NCBI RefSeq assembly: GCF_000725495.1
Contig: NZ_JNZD01000028.1
Coordinates: forward strand, 62,001-126,000
Origin: Streptomyces aureus
GTDB lineage: Bacteria > Actinomycetota > Actinomycetes > Streptomycetales > Streptomycetaceae
DNA length: 64,000 nt
Direction: 5' to 3'
Position 1 is the stretch's first letter; every line of letters begins with the position of its first letter. Made by a program: the position numbers and the translations under genes. This document shows, one piece after another, positions 55,092 through 63,927 of the stretch. The notes beneath the pieces were generated by a model. That model saw only the letters and a list, made by a program, of their open reading frames with translations. It did not search any database and was not told where the DNA came from.

Positions 55092-55460
55092 TCAGCACTC
55101 TGCGGTCTGGGCGGTGGACGCCGCCGCGTCGGCTTCCTTGACGAGGTTGTCGCCGGTGGCCTGGTAGCCGCCGCCCTTGCCCATCCACTGTTGTACGTCC
55201 GCAGCCGCCGTGGATTGCAGTTGGGTGACGTCGGCCACGGAGGTCACTTGGGCGGTGTACTGCGGTTGCATCGCCTGGGGCTGCTGGAACGTCGACCAGT
55301 CGGTCTTGAGTTGGCTCAGGGCACTCGGTCGAGGGCCCTGAGCCCTGCCGCTTCGCGGCGGCGTCCTGCTGTGTCTTTGCCAGTCGCTGCGGGTCTGGGC
55401 GAGGGCATTGTGGAAGCTGGAGAAGTCGACGCCCTGACCCTTCAGCGTGAGGGCTGCCCC
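55092..55460 (-). pseudogene. C-terminal relic of a hypothetical protein with compensating frameshifts
   Basis: The minus strand reads GVDFSSFHNALAQTRSDW, then an implausible Arg/Pro-rich stretch, then LSQLKTDWSTFQQPQAMQPQ, YTAQVTSVADVTQLQSTAAA and ends at a Cys-stop at 55092. In another frame the middle stretch reads LAKTQQDAAAKRQGSGPS, clearly the original. Two small indels therefore shift out of and back into frame. The 5' part is lost into the downstream end of the STAND gene. Confidence 0.55.
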
Positions 55461-58400
55461 TGGAGGTACGGCGGGATGGGCTGGCCGGTCATCTGTCGGT
55501 ACTGTCGCGCAACCGCTTTCGGAGCGCCCGCGTGCGCGGTGCGGATCAGGTCCCCGATCCACGGCCCGATGTCGTAGCGTCGGTCTTCTGGTAGTTCAGG
55601 GACGAAGTTCGTGGCGAAGAGGAGCGGGACGACGGCTTCGGCGTACCGGCCGCCCCTGATGAGGACGTGGGCGAAGACGGCGGTGTTGCGGATGTAGCCC
55701 TCTCGGTGGGCGTCGGGGTCTGCGTCGAGGAGTTCCTGGAACCAACCTGTTGCCAGGCGGCAGTGCTCGAGGGCTTCGCCTTGCCGTCCGCTGTCCGCGA
55801 GGCGTGCCGCGTGGTCGCTCACTCGTGCCGCCAGGTCGGGGAGGTTGACGTCGGGGTCGTCCTGGTAGCGGCTGTAGGCGATTTCAATGGCCTCTGCCGA
55901 GTAGGTGAGCATCTCGGTGAGGCGGCCTGCTTTTTCGAGCCACAGGGCATGCCAACCGGCGGCGATGGGCAGGTCGACGGTGTCCGCCGGTCCGCCCTTC
56001 AGGTCGGCAGCTGAGGACACGGCCTCCAGGGAGAAGGTGAGGGCTTCGTCGACGCGGCCCGCTTCCATGAGGCGTGACGCGTGGGGGATCAGCGCGCGGA
56101 CGAGGTCAGCGACGCTGTCAGCGGTGCGCTCACGCTGGGTCATCTCCCGGTGCAGGGCGATCGACTGCTCGGAGTATCGCAAGAACAGAGGCGTTGACGC
56201 GTCGGCTTCCCCCAGCAGGAGCAGGTGCAGCTTGATGGCTGCGATCAGGGGCGGCAGGTGCGTGGCGCGGTCCTCGGCAGCCAGCTCGCGCCGCTGGATA
56301 ATCCCTTCCTCGGACACCAGCAGCGCTTCGGCCGCACGGCCCAGTTCGGACAGGCGCAGCGCGTGTCGTGCCAGTTCCTCCGCGAGTCGCGGGCGGTAGG
56401 CGCCTGGGTCGGTGTTCGCCAGTTCCTTCAGGGAATCGACGGATTCTGCCGAGTACGGCAGCGCGTCGAGGGGGCGGCCGGTCTGTTCGAGCAGGTCCGC
56501 GTGGTCGCGGAGGAGAGCGGGAAGTTCTGGCAGGAGCCGGGTGCGGTCCAGCCGGACGAGGTCCCGCAGGCCAGCCAGGGACAGTCGGGACAGGGTGAGG
56601 GCTTCGTCAGTCCGTCCCAGGTGCGCGAGGAGTTGCGCGTGACGGGCCGCGGCGGCGTTCAGGTCGTGCAGGGACGGCAGGTGCACGACGCCGCCGGGCC
56701 GCAGGGCGAGTTCACGCAGCTCGTCGATAGCGTCCTGAGACCATCTCAGGGCTTCTTCGTGACGTCCTGCTTCCGCGAGCCAGCCAGCGTAGTTGTAATG
56801 GGCTACGGCCAGTTCCGGAAGGAACCCCTCGCGGTCCTGTTTCGTGAGGATCATCAGCCACAGGATGGTCGTGTTCGCGTGGACGAGCGCGTCCTCAAGA
56901 CGGCCTGCTTGGGCCAGGCGGACGGCGTAGTTGCCTTCGGCGAAGGCCGTTTCGGGCAGATACGCCGGGATGCCGTCCGGCGTCTGGCCGAAGAAACCGC
57001 CGGGGATGTCCTCCCTCTCCAGGGAGACGTAGCCCTTGAATGACTCCTCAGCCAGAATCAGGGCCCGTTGGGTCTGCCCGACGTTCGCGAGGCGGTTTGC
57101 CAAGCTCCCGCGGATCCGGGCGCGCTCAGCGTCGCTGGCGCCGTCAAGGCGACGCTCCAGCAGCCTGTCCGCGACGGCGGCGGCAGCCGGGGCCCACTCG
57201 CCACGCTCCTCAGGCAGTACCGCGTCGATGGCTTCCAGAACGTCCAGGTCGATGTGCGCGTGCGCGGCCAGCGCGGTAACGGTCGTGCTGCCCGCTTGCA
57301 GGGCAAGTGCCGGCCGGGCGAGAAGCAGTGGATACAGCTGAGTACGCGCCAGGTGAGGCCACCGGCCGGCCGCTTCAACGAGAGTCGTCAGCGCCCGGCG
57401 AGTCCACACAGGGCCGATGGCGTCCGCGCCGGCGCCGGTGCCGTCCGTCAGGGGCAGGAGCCGCGCGGGGGCTTCGTCGGACCACAAGTCGTCGGCGAAG
57501 TCGACGGAATGACCGGGCGTGAGGAGCGCGAGGTAGTCCTCGCCGAGGCGGTCCGGGTAGAGCGGCTCCAGGACCGTCAGGTGCGCCGGCGAAGCCTGGC
57601 CGGAATGCGCCCAGGCCGGGTAGCAGCGTGCGTGGTCCTTCAGAAGCGTTCCCGGCATCTCCGTGCTCTCGACGGACGCGCGACGGACCGCCCGCTTCGC
57701 GTCCGCGTAGCTGAGCGGGCCCGTGAGCGTGGCGGTGTACACCAACTGTCCCATCGCGTCCGCGGTCACCGTGAGAGGCTCCTCGCGCCGGCCGCGCAGC
57801 GCCACCCAGTGGTCGCGTTCCCGCTTGAGGAGGTAGGCCGACACCGCTGCCGGTTCACCGGGCGCCTGATCGCCCTGCCGGGCCGCGAGGACAGCGCAGA
57901 GCGCGGCCATGTGCACCGACAGGATGAGCTGGTACTCGGCGCGGACGAGCAGACCCGGCGGAGGTTGAACGCCTCGGGCTTCGGTGACTCCCAGCAGCCG
58001 GGCGAACGAGTCCCGGGCGGCCGTGAACAGCCCCTCCCGGGACACCATCGGGTCGCTCTCCACCGGCAGCAGTTCGAACCGTTCCGCGGGGACACCGACG
58101 TCCCGGTCGACGCGATAGGAGAGGTTCTGCCACCACACCCCACTCGGCCGGCTCAGCAGAAGAACGCGGACCCGAACACCCCGGCCCGCACCCACGGCCG
58201 TGTCCGCGAGCAGCGTCAGCAGGTCCTCGGTGTCCCACCGCTCCGCGTAGTCCACGACCACCAGGACCCCGGCCGCCTCCTCCAGACCGTCGGGGACGTT
58301 GAAGGCGGGCGGCGCCTGTCGATCCCGGGCATGAAACGCCTCCAGGACGATCCAGCCCTGCGCACCCCACTCCGCTGCGAGCTGCATTGCGAGCCGCGTC

Positions 58401-58741
58401 TTTCCCTGACCGCCAGGCCCGTGGACCAGGCCTACCCGCATCGGGCCGTCCGCGTCACGCCACTGCCGCGCCTGCGCCCGTTCGGCCAACCTGCCCGCGA
58501 ACGCCACCGTAGCGGCGCCCGCCTTCAACAGCGCGCTCGGAGGCATCGAGCCTGCCTCCCCGGCGGACGGGTCGTCACCTCGATTCAGCGGCCACGGAGC
58601 GAGTCGGTACGGCTCACCGCCCTCGTACACGACCATGTCGCCGACCGCCTGGAAGACCCGGGCGAACCCGGACGCGACCGCGCGCTGCTCGATTGCGTCG
58701 CCGTTCGTATCCGCGGCTCGGTGGCCGTCCGCGGCCGTCAC
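55442..58741 (-). CDS. STAND NTPase with TPR array
   Basis: The GTG at 58741 overlaps the stop of the small upstream partner (GTGA). The 1099-residue protein has a short N-terminal motif (VFQAVGDMVVYEGG at about 29-42), a P-loop GPGGQGKT at 108-115, Walker B VLVVVDYAER near 160, and LLLSRPSGVW as sensor. Residues about 550-1050 form roughly 12 TPR-like repeats (for example ALPYSAESVDSLKELANTDP). STAND ATPases with TPRs act as ligand-triggered switches in bacterial defence and regulation. The partner's C-terminus ends in a very similar short motif, suggesting homotypic signalling. Confidence 0.85.
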   Translation of the reverse strand: MTAADGHRAADTNGDAIEQRAVASGFARVFQAVGDMVVYEGGEPYRLAPWPLNRGDDPSAGEAGSMPPSALLKAGAATVAFAGRLAERAQARQWRDADGPMRVGLVHGPGGQGKTRLAMQLAAEWGAQGWIVLEAFHARDRQAPPAFNVPDGLEEAAGVLVVVDYAERWDTEDLLTLLADTAVGAGRGVRVRVLLLSRPSGVWWQNLSYRVDRDVGVPAERFELLPVESDPMVSREGLFTAARDSFARLLGVTEARGVQPPPGLLVRAEYQLILSVHMAALCAVLAARQGDQAPGEPAAVSAYLLKRERDHWVALRGRREEPLTVTADAMGQLVYTATLTGPLSYADAKRAVRRASVESTEMPGTLLKDHARCYPAWAHSGQASPAHLTVLEPLYPDRLGEDYLALLTPGHSVDFADDLWSDEAPARLLPLTDGTGAGADAIGPVWTRRALTTLVEAAGRWPHLARTQLYPLLLARPALALQAGSTTVTALAAHAHIDLDVLEAIDAVLPEERGEWAPAAAAVADRLLERRLDGASDAERARIRGSLANRLANVGQTQRALILAEESFKGYVSLEREDIPGGFFGQTPDGIPAYLPETAFAEGNYAVRLAQAGRLEDALVHANTTILWLMILTKQDREGFLPELAVAHYNYAGWLAEAGRHEEALRWSQDAIDELRELALRPGGVVHLPSLHDLNAAAARHAQLLAHLGRTDEALTLSRLSLAGLRDLVRLDRTRLLPELPALLRDHADLLEQTGRPLDALPYSAESVDSLKELANTDPGAYRPRLAEELARHALRLSELGRAAEALLVSEEGIIQRRELAAEDRATHLPPLIAAIKLHLLLLGEADASTPLFLRYSEQSIALHREMTQRERTADSVADLVRALIPHASRLMEAGRVDEALTFSLEAVSSAADLKGGPADTVDLPIAAGWHALWLEKAGRLTEMLTYSAEAIEIAYSRYQDDPDVNLPDLAARVSDHAARLADSGRQGEALEHCRLATGWFQELLDADPDAHREGYIRNTAVFAHVLIRGGRYAEAVVPLLFATNFVPELPEDRRYDIGPWIGDLIRTAHAGAPKAVARQYRQMTGQPIPPYLQGQPSR

Positions 58742-59163
58742 TGCGCTCGCTCGTGGATCGTCACGTCCCGGCCAGCCTGGATGATCTTGCTGCCTCCTGA
58801 CGCGTCAGCCTTCTGATGCACGCCTCCCGGCTCGTCCGGTCCGCTCAGGTGACGGTCCAGCGCGTCGACCAGCGTCTGCAGCTCGTCCGCGAACTCGGTG
58901 TCATCCTCGGCGTGCTGCGCTACCGCGTCGCTGACGCGGCGAAGTGTACGATCGCTGACCTCTCCGTCACCGCCATCAACCTCCGTGACGAGGGTCTCCA
59001 GCGCCGGATCACCGGACAGATTCCGGGTCACGAGCTCGTGGATGGCGTCCATCCCAGTGTCGAGAACCTGATCGACTTCCTGGTCTGCACGTCCCGCCAC
59101 CCGCCGCAACTTGCGGACCATATACCCGACCACGGCCCCCGCCAGCAGCTCCACGCCCGTCAC
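58738..59163 (-). CDS. Small partner protein of the STAND NTPase
   Basis: The 141-residue protein starts at ATG 59163 and overlaps the STAND gene by 4 bp. It begins with a hydrophobic segment (VELLAGAVVGYMVRKLRRVA) that could be a membrane or membrane-adjacent helix. A charged helical middle region follows (LVTRNLSGDPALETLVTEVD, TEFADELQTLVDALDRHLSG). The C-terminus reads SGGSKIIQAGRDVTIHERAQ. That tail is glycine/serine-preceded and beta-prone, like short amyloid or RHIM-type signalling motifs. The motif's likeness to the STAND N-terminus is described under findings. No enzymatic domain is visible, so it may be a membrane-acting effector or adaptor. Confidence 0.7.
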   Translation of the reverse strand: MTGVELLAGAVVGYMVRKLRRVAGRADQEVDQVLDTGMDAIHELVTRNLSGDPALETLVTEVDGGDGEVSDRTLRRVSDAVAQHAEDDTEFADELQTLVDALDRHLSGPDEPGGVHQKADASGGSKIIQAGRDVTIHERAQ

Positions 59164-59283
59164 CGAACCTCCCCCAGACCCAAAATGCGACGCCTTGTCC
59201 GCCCAGGCATACCCATCAGCACCACCCGGGCCACCTCCAAAGGGAACGAAAAGGGGTGCGGCTCCTCTGAAGTGAAGGTCGTG

Positions 59284-59887
59284 GGACTGTAAATCGTTCG
59301 GTGTAACTCCCGATCATGGAAGATGCATCGATGACCAGTGAGAACGTGTCCGAGTCCGAGACCGTCGAGCCCACGAAGGCTGCGTCGGTGAAGGCCGTGG
59401 ACGACCAGTTGATCGACGAGCTGGTGGGTCGTGCCCGAGCCGAAGGCCTGCAGCTGACGGGCGAGGGCGGTCTGCTGCAGCAGCTGACCAAACGGCTGCT
59501 GGAGTCCGCCCTGGATGGCGAGATCACCGATCATCTCGGCTATGACAAGCACGACCCGGCCGGAAAGAACGGCGGCAACTCCCGCAACGGCACACGTTCC
59601 AAGACGGTGCTGACCGACGTCGGTCCACTGGAGATAACCGTGCCCCGCGACCGCGACGGCTCCTTCGAGCCGAAGATCGTCATGAAGCGACAAAAGCGCC
59701 TGACCGGCGTCGACGAGATGGTCATCTCTCTGGCTGCGAAGGGCCTGACCACCGGCAAGGGACAGGCCCGCTGGACCATGCGCTGGAAGACCGCACTGAA
59801 CGCCTTCGACATCACCTTCGACGGCCGCCTCTCGGTAGCCCGTCAATAGCTCCAACTACCCCAATTACACCGCTCGTTTGACAGACC
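59284..59887 (+). mobile_element. Deleted IS256-type element (MITE-like derivative)
   Basis: Imperfect terminal repeats are visible: GGACTGTAAATCGTTCGGTG at the left (59284) and, inverted at the right end (to 59887), GGTCTGTCAAACGAGCGGTG. Between them lies a transposase frame lacking its catalytic core. The element is about 600 bp, less than half a full IS256 type. No clear target duplication is seen. It interrupts or abuts a gene fragment at 59888. Confidence 0.75.
59316..59849 (+). pseudogene. IS256-family transposase with internal deletion
   Basis: The 177-residue frame reads LTGEGGLLQQLTKRLLESAL, then GEITDHLGYDKHDPAGKNGG, LTDVGPLEITVPRDRDGSFE and MVISLAAKGLTTG, the standard N-terminal third of IS256 transposases. 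It then jumps directly to RWTMRWKTALNAFDITFDGR, which is the C-terminal end of the same family. About 250 residues with the catalytic DDE residues are missing, in frame. The protein cannot transpose by itself but retains the DNA-binding N-terminus and might be mobilised in trans. Confidence 0.85.
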
Positions 59888-60079
59888 CGGCCCTGGCTGT
59901 GGCGGCAGTACCCCTCCTCCAGCCTGCTGCTGCGCGATGACCGGATCGTCGACGAGGTCCAGGCGGACACCGACCCGCGCACCCTGTGCGAACTGTTCGG
60001 CCTCACCCACAACGCCGTCACCCGCTACACCTGGCCTTACCAGGACGCCTCTCACCCACCCCGCACACCAGGATCCTGA
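59888..60079 (+). pseudogene. C-terminal fragment of an integrase-like/hypothetical protein
   Basis: The frame RPWLWRQYPSSSLLLRDDRI, VDEVQADTDPRTLCELFGLT and HNAVTRYTWPYQDAS ends at TGA 60077-60079. It resembles the C-terminal tail of large Streptomyces site-specific integrase-like proteins. Its upstream part is cut off exactly at the right end of the IS256 derivative, so the IS probably interrupted or replaced it. Confidence 0.5.
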
Positions 60080-60136
60080 CCACTACTTCTGGCCCGGCCC
60101 GCCAGCCGTGGACCTTCGGGGCGGGCCGTCCGCTCC

Positions 60137-60372
60137 GGTGGTGGCCGCGGTCCTGCTCGCTTCGTCTGCCTTCGGGAATGTCCGCGTGCCGGGTCGTGTT
60201 GTGGGGGGTGTGGTTGTGAAGGGGACAGTGTCCCCGGGCCTCACCTATAGCCCATGAGGACGATCGTCCGGCTGAAGCCTCATGGAGCCTTTCGCCGCGT
60301 AGGCGACCGCCCTTCACCGCCACAGGCACGTCGACGGCCCACCCCGCGATTCCGCGGGGTGGGCCGTTCACG
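60137..60372 (+). ncRNA. Structured dispersed element, copy 3 (candidate ncRNA)
   Basis: This is the best-folded copy. GGGGAC-AGT-GTCCCC, the CCATGAGG/CCTCATGG pair, the TCGCC/GGCGA pair and a terminal 13-bp stem GGCCCACCCCGCG with ATT loop all occur. In the terminal stem an A-T pair replaces a G-C pair of copies 1 and 2, and C-G replaces T-A of copy 2, so pairing is preserved. The 5' 100 bp is shared only with copy 1. Confidence 0.55.
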
Positions 60373-61002
60373 TTTTCCACCGGCTGCGCGACAGTATCGA
60401 GTGCTCCGCAGCCCACGGTTTGTGCCGGGTGGTCGATCCCGGGCACCCTTTGGTACCGGGTGCCGGCTGCTGCTGAAGCGGCGGTGTGCGGGGAGCAGGG
60501 GGCGTGGTCCGGCGGGCAGGAGGAACCGTTCCTCGAGCACGGCGCGCTGCGCATCCTTCACGGGCCAGGCCCTCAGTGGGAAGTCCTGCTCGGTCGCGGT
60601 CAGCTTCTTCGCTCCCAGGGTCAGGTGGCGGCCAATTCGAAGAGGTGGACGCGTGCGGGGGACTTCGAAGTGATCGCGTGCGCGCCCTGCGGTGTCCAGT
60701 GCCCGGCGCTTGCGCCGGCGTTCCCGGGGAGCTCGCGGCGGGCCAGCGGGCTCTCGCTCTCTTCCTGCCGTCCTTCGGGAAGGAAGAGATAGGCGCCGTC
60801 GTGCGCGGGGAAGTCGGCGCTCAAGAGCGTGACGAGATCGTTCTTGTCGCGCGCTACGACCACCGAGGCATCGCGCCGGGATTCATCGCTCCTGTCAGCT
60901 TCTCGAGAGCCGGTCGGTGACTGCGGGCGGCCGTGATGCGCACATCAGGCAAGAGGCCTTGAGCGAGGCGGACCGAGGAGAAGGGGGTGTGGCCCGGCCC
61001 TG
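60373..61002. other. Region homologous to 30286-30550 with an insertion; no intact gene
   Basis: Blocks such as GGCTGCGCGACAG and GGCGGGCAGGAGGAA match the sequence after copy 2. Between them is extra sequence whose minus strand reads LVTLLSADFPAHDGAYLFLP, possibly a relic of a gene. No start with ribosome site is found. Confidence 0.35.
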
Positions 61003-61054
61003 CCAGAGCGCGGATTGGGCCGGGCCACGGCTGAGAACCCTAGACCGGGCAGCG
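61003..61054 (+). repeat. Dispersed repeat B, copy 3
   Basis: It shares CCAGAGCGCGG, GGCTGAGAACCCTAGACCGG and GCAGCGG with copy 2 (30547-30599), and the outer motifs with copy 1. Similarity extends left (GAAGGGGGTGTGGCCCGGCC) and right (TATCCAGAG). Confidence 0.6.
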
Positions 61055-61074
61055 GTATCCAGAGTCCTCAGCGT

Positions 61075-61453
61075 TCGCGCGCGGCCTGCGGGTCACCGAT
61101 GACTCCACCAGCATCACGTTCCTGCCCGGCTGCTGCGACGGGCTGGAGGACTGGCGCGACTGGCACCGGCTCGTCGATGGCGGCGGCCTGCTCGGTTTCG
61201 GCCACGACCCCGTGTCACCGGTTGCGGAGCGCTTCGGCGACAACGTCCGGAGCAGATCGACAGCCCGGTGATCGAACTGTCCGTCGTCGAACTCCGCCAC
61301 CTGCTCGCTGGTGCCGAGCGTGATCTGGCTGACTTCCTCGCACTGGCCGCCGACTGGGCCCTTCACCACCTGCCCGGGCACTGGGCTTCCGTCACCGCCG
61401 CCCTCGCCCGGGTCCTCGACCTGCCTGCGCCGGCCCTATCGCCAGAGCAGTAA
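61075..61453 (+). pseudogene. Frameshifted hypothetical protein
   Basis: One frame reads TDDSTSITFLPGCCDGLEDW and LLGFGHDPVSPVAERFGDNV. A second frame from about 61243 continues EQIDSPVIELSVVELRHLLA and DLADFLALAADWALHHLPGH to a stop at 61453. Joined, the order fits a single Streptomyces hypothetical, with a frame change near 61240. No start is found, because the 5' end falls in repeat B flanking sequence. Confidence 0.5.
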
Positions 61454-62132
61454 CAGCGGGCCCGGTTCCGCCAGCCGACGCAGACCGAGGCGGGCACAGT
61501 CATCGTGCGCGCCACGGTAAGCACGTCCGCGTGTACCCACCCGGGTGCTTCGTCGTGTACGCCGACAGCTGTTCGCTTGTGCGGAGGAGCGGAGCGCGGC
61601 GGTGGTGCTGCGCCGGGTCGGCGCGCTGCAGCCGTTTTGCGCGGTGCCGGTGCCCGGCCGGCAGCGGCTCGGTGCCGTGCGCGTCCTCGTGGGGCGGGGG
61701 CGGTAGGGCGACGGTTTCCGGCTGGTGCGCGGTGTCGCTCCAACGGGCGATGGCGGATCGGTTCTGCGCGCGGGTGTCAGGGTGTGGCGGGTGTTGGGCG
61801 GCGGAGCGTTCGGGCGTTGACTCAATGGGTGTGACGTGCGCCACGGTTGTGCTCGTTCTTACCGGCAGGACCGTGCTCCTCTTGCGCGTTGCCGCTGCTC
61901 ACGGGCCCTGTCTTGAACAGGAGGACCCACAGAGAACTAACGTTCCGCTTACGTTGATGATCGGTGAGTAATATTTTTCGAGGTCGGCATGAGTCTTACG
62001 CCTCCGAAATCGAGAGTGTGGTGCCTGAGGACCCCGATCAACTGGGGCCTTACGCGGCCTGGTTGGCCCGCGTCTGGATACGCGCCGCTGCCCGATGAGG
62101 AGCAGGCGGGGCTTGCATCGCCTGGAGGTTTC
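61454..62132. other. 680-bp gap; probable promoter region of the sigma-like operon
   Basis: No convincing coding frame occurs before 61989. An AT-rich segment TGAGTAATATTTTTCG at 61965-61980 stands out and may contain a promoter. An in-frame ATG at 61989 with GAGG upstream could lengthen the next protein. Confidence 0.35.
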
Positions 62133-62726
62133 ATGGGCACTGGCGACATCAGCACCGACGTGTCGCCCCAGGACGGCGGTCATACGGCCCCTCCTGATCT
62201 GCCCCTCGACTTCGAGGGTTTTTACCTCGGCCATCAGGAGTTCTTCCACGACTTCGCGGAGATCCACCTCGGTGGCCGCCGGGTCGCGGAGGAGGTGGTG
62301 CACCAGGTGTTTCTCCAGATCCTCGGCGGCTGGGACGAGCTGCTGCAGCAGGGTGATCTCGAGCAGCAGACGCTGGCCGTGCTGCACCGGGGTGTGACGC
62401 AGCGTCTGCAGGAGGACGACCGGCCCCCGGCCTTCCTCATCGCCGGGCCGATAGCCAAGAACCTCGAGGCGGTCCGCAACCAGCTGGAGATCACCGGTGC
62501 GGCCGGCGGCCTCTACGAGGCGATCCTGGGTCTGCCGACCCGCCAGTTCACCGTCATCGTCCTGCGCCATCTGCTCGGGTATCCGACCAAGCGGATCGCC
62601 CGCTACATGGGCCTGGACACCCGCACCGTCGACTACCACGGCCGCAAGGGCAAGGAACGCCTGCGCATCCAGCTGGGCCTGCCCGCTCCCGCGGGCAAGA
62701 TCGTCAAGAAGGGAGCAGGACAGTGA
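62133..62726 (+). CDS. Sigma-70-like (ECF-type) regulator
   Basis: The ATG at 62133 has TGGAGG five bases upstream; ATG 61989 is an alternative that would add 48 poorly protein-like residues. The 197-residue product has a region-2-like part (YLGHQEFFHDFAEIHLGGRR, EEVVHQVFLQILGGWDELLQ) and a region-4 helix-turn-helix (LPTRQFTVIVLRHLLGYPTK, RYMGLDTRTVDYHGRKGKER). The spacing fits an ECF-like regulator, although region 2 is divergent, so it might be an atypical regulator instead. It is coupled by a GTGA overlap to the following gene. Confidence 0.75.
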   Translation: MGTGDISTDVSPQDGGHTAPPDLPLDFEGFYLGHQEFFHDFAEIHLGGRRVAEEVVHQVFLQILGGWDELLQQGDLEQQTLAVLHRGVTQRLQEDDRPPAFLIAGPIAKNLEAVRNQLEITGAAGGLYEAILGLPTRQFTVIVLRHLLGYPTKRIARYMGLDTRTVDYHGRKGKERLRIQLGLPAPAGKIVKKGAGQ

Positions 62727-63394
62727 CTGCCATCGATGACCTCCTCGCCGACGCACGGATCACCACCACACTGCGCGACGGGTTCGACGTGGGTGCGGCG
62801 CTGCGCCGCCTGGCCGCGGATGCCGCCGGCGCGGCGGCGCGGCCGAACCCGGACATGCTGCGGGCCGCGCAGGCCGGCCAGCGGCTGTCGACGGTGTGCC
62901 GGTGGATCCTCAACAAGCCGGATGCGGCCCACCACGTGGACCGTCTCGCGCAAGAACCGGATGCTCCTTCGGATGTTGCGCATCTGGATGTTGACGGCGC
63001 GCTGGTGTTTGCGTGCCTGCTCCATCTGACCGGTCATCCTGAGAGCGCCCAGTTCTGGTGGCAGCTCGCCGCGGGCGCCGGGCGCCGTGCGGCCGCCTAC
63101 TGCCTGCACCTGCACCACCTCGCGCTGGGCGAGGCCCGGGAGGCGCGGCACTGGCTGCATGAAGTGACCGACGGCGTTCTGGACTCCGAGGCTCCCGATG
63201 ACGCCTTCCTCGCCTTCCTGGAGAGCGTTGCCACCTACGTCCGCAAGTCCGGCCTGAGTCAGGCCAGTTCTCCGACCGGGGGGCTGGAGATGGAGGTCGA
63301 CCGCCTTGCCACCGCGAAAGCCGGTTCCTGCATCATCGTCCAGCGCCCCGACCGGCGCCTGGCCGACCGGCTCTACGATTTCACGCGCCGCTGA
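62723..63394 (+). CDS. Hypothetical partner protein of the sigma-like regulator (223 aa)
   Basis: The GTG at 62723 overlaps the upstream stop (GTGA). The 223-residue protein is helical: DDLLADARITTTLRDGFDVG, GAALRRLAADAAG, then FACLLHLTGHPESAQFWWQL and LAAGAGRRAAAYCLHLHHLA, TPR-like, with SVATYVRKSG near the end. No membrane segment is visible. Translational coupling to a sigma-like gene suggests a modulator such as an anti-sigma or adaptor; there is no direct evidence. I recall conserved pairs of this kind in Streptomyces. Confidence 0.65.
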   Translation: MTAIDDLLADARITTTLRDGFDVGAALRRLAADAAGAAARPNPDMLRAAQAGQRLSTVCRWILNKPDAAHHVDRLAQEPDAPSDVAHLDVDGALVFACLLHLTGHPESAQFWWQLAAGAGRRAAAYCLHLHHLALGEAREARHWLHEVTDGVLDSEAPDDAFLAFLESVATYVRKSGLSQASSPTGGLEMEVDRLATAKAGSCIIVQRPDRRLADRLYDFTRR

Positions 63395-63927
63395 TGCCCC
63401 GGGGACGCGGCCGGCCGATGCGCCCGGGCACCCGCAAGCTCGCCGCCGGCCGGCCGCCCGCTCACCGGACGTCTGTCCGCCGGAAGCTGCTCGGTCGGCC
63501 GGCGCGGCGCAGAAGCCCGCTGCTCTCCTCTCGCGCACCCGCCCGCCATCCCCGGCTCCGCTCTTCGGCCTGGCGCGGGGGTGCGAGCGGTGCGGGAGGC
63601 GGCGGCCGTCTTCCGCCCCCCCGGGACTGTCACCGGTTGCCCCTTCCCGGCAGCAGAGTTCGCATCCCGGCCGGGGGAGGAGGCTTGGAGATCGGGACGG
63701 TGCCGCCTGACGTTCTGAGGGTGGCCGGATCTCATGCAATCCGTCACTTCACGTTGCTCAAAGTCAGACCCAAGGGCAGCGCAGGGTGAGATCATCGGGC
63801 CGTACTCATGCCGGGCGTTTTCGCCTGCCATGGGCGAGGGCTGGGCGCCGGTGCCGAGGGGGAGCCCGCCTCGCCTCTGCCGTCGGGCGACGGTCCTGCC
63901 TGTTCACTGGAAAATCTGGGGCCGTAC
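63395..63927. other. 530-bp gap without a supportable gene
   Basis: The sequence is very G/C-rich and carries only chance frames. The G/C-rich hairpin-prone start (63395-63470) may serve as terminator for the operon. Confidence 0.35.
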
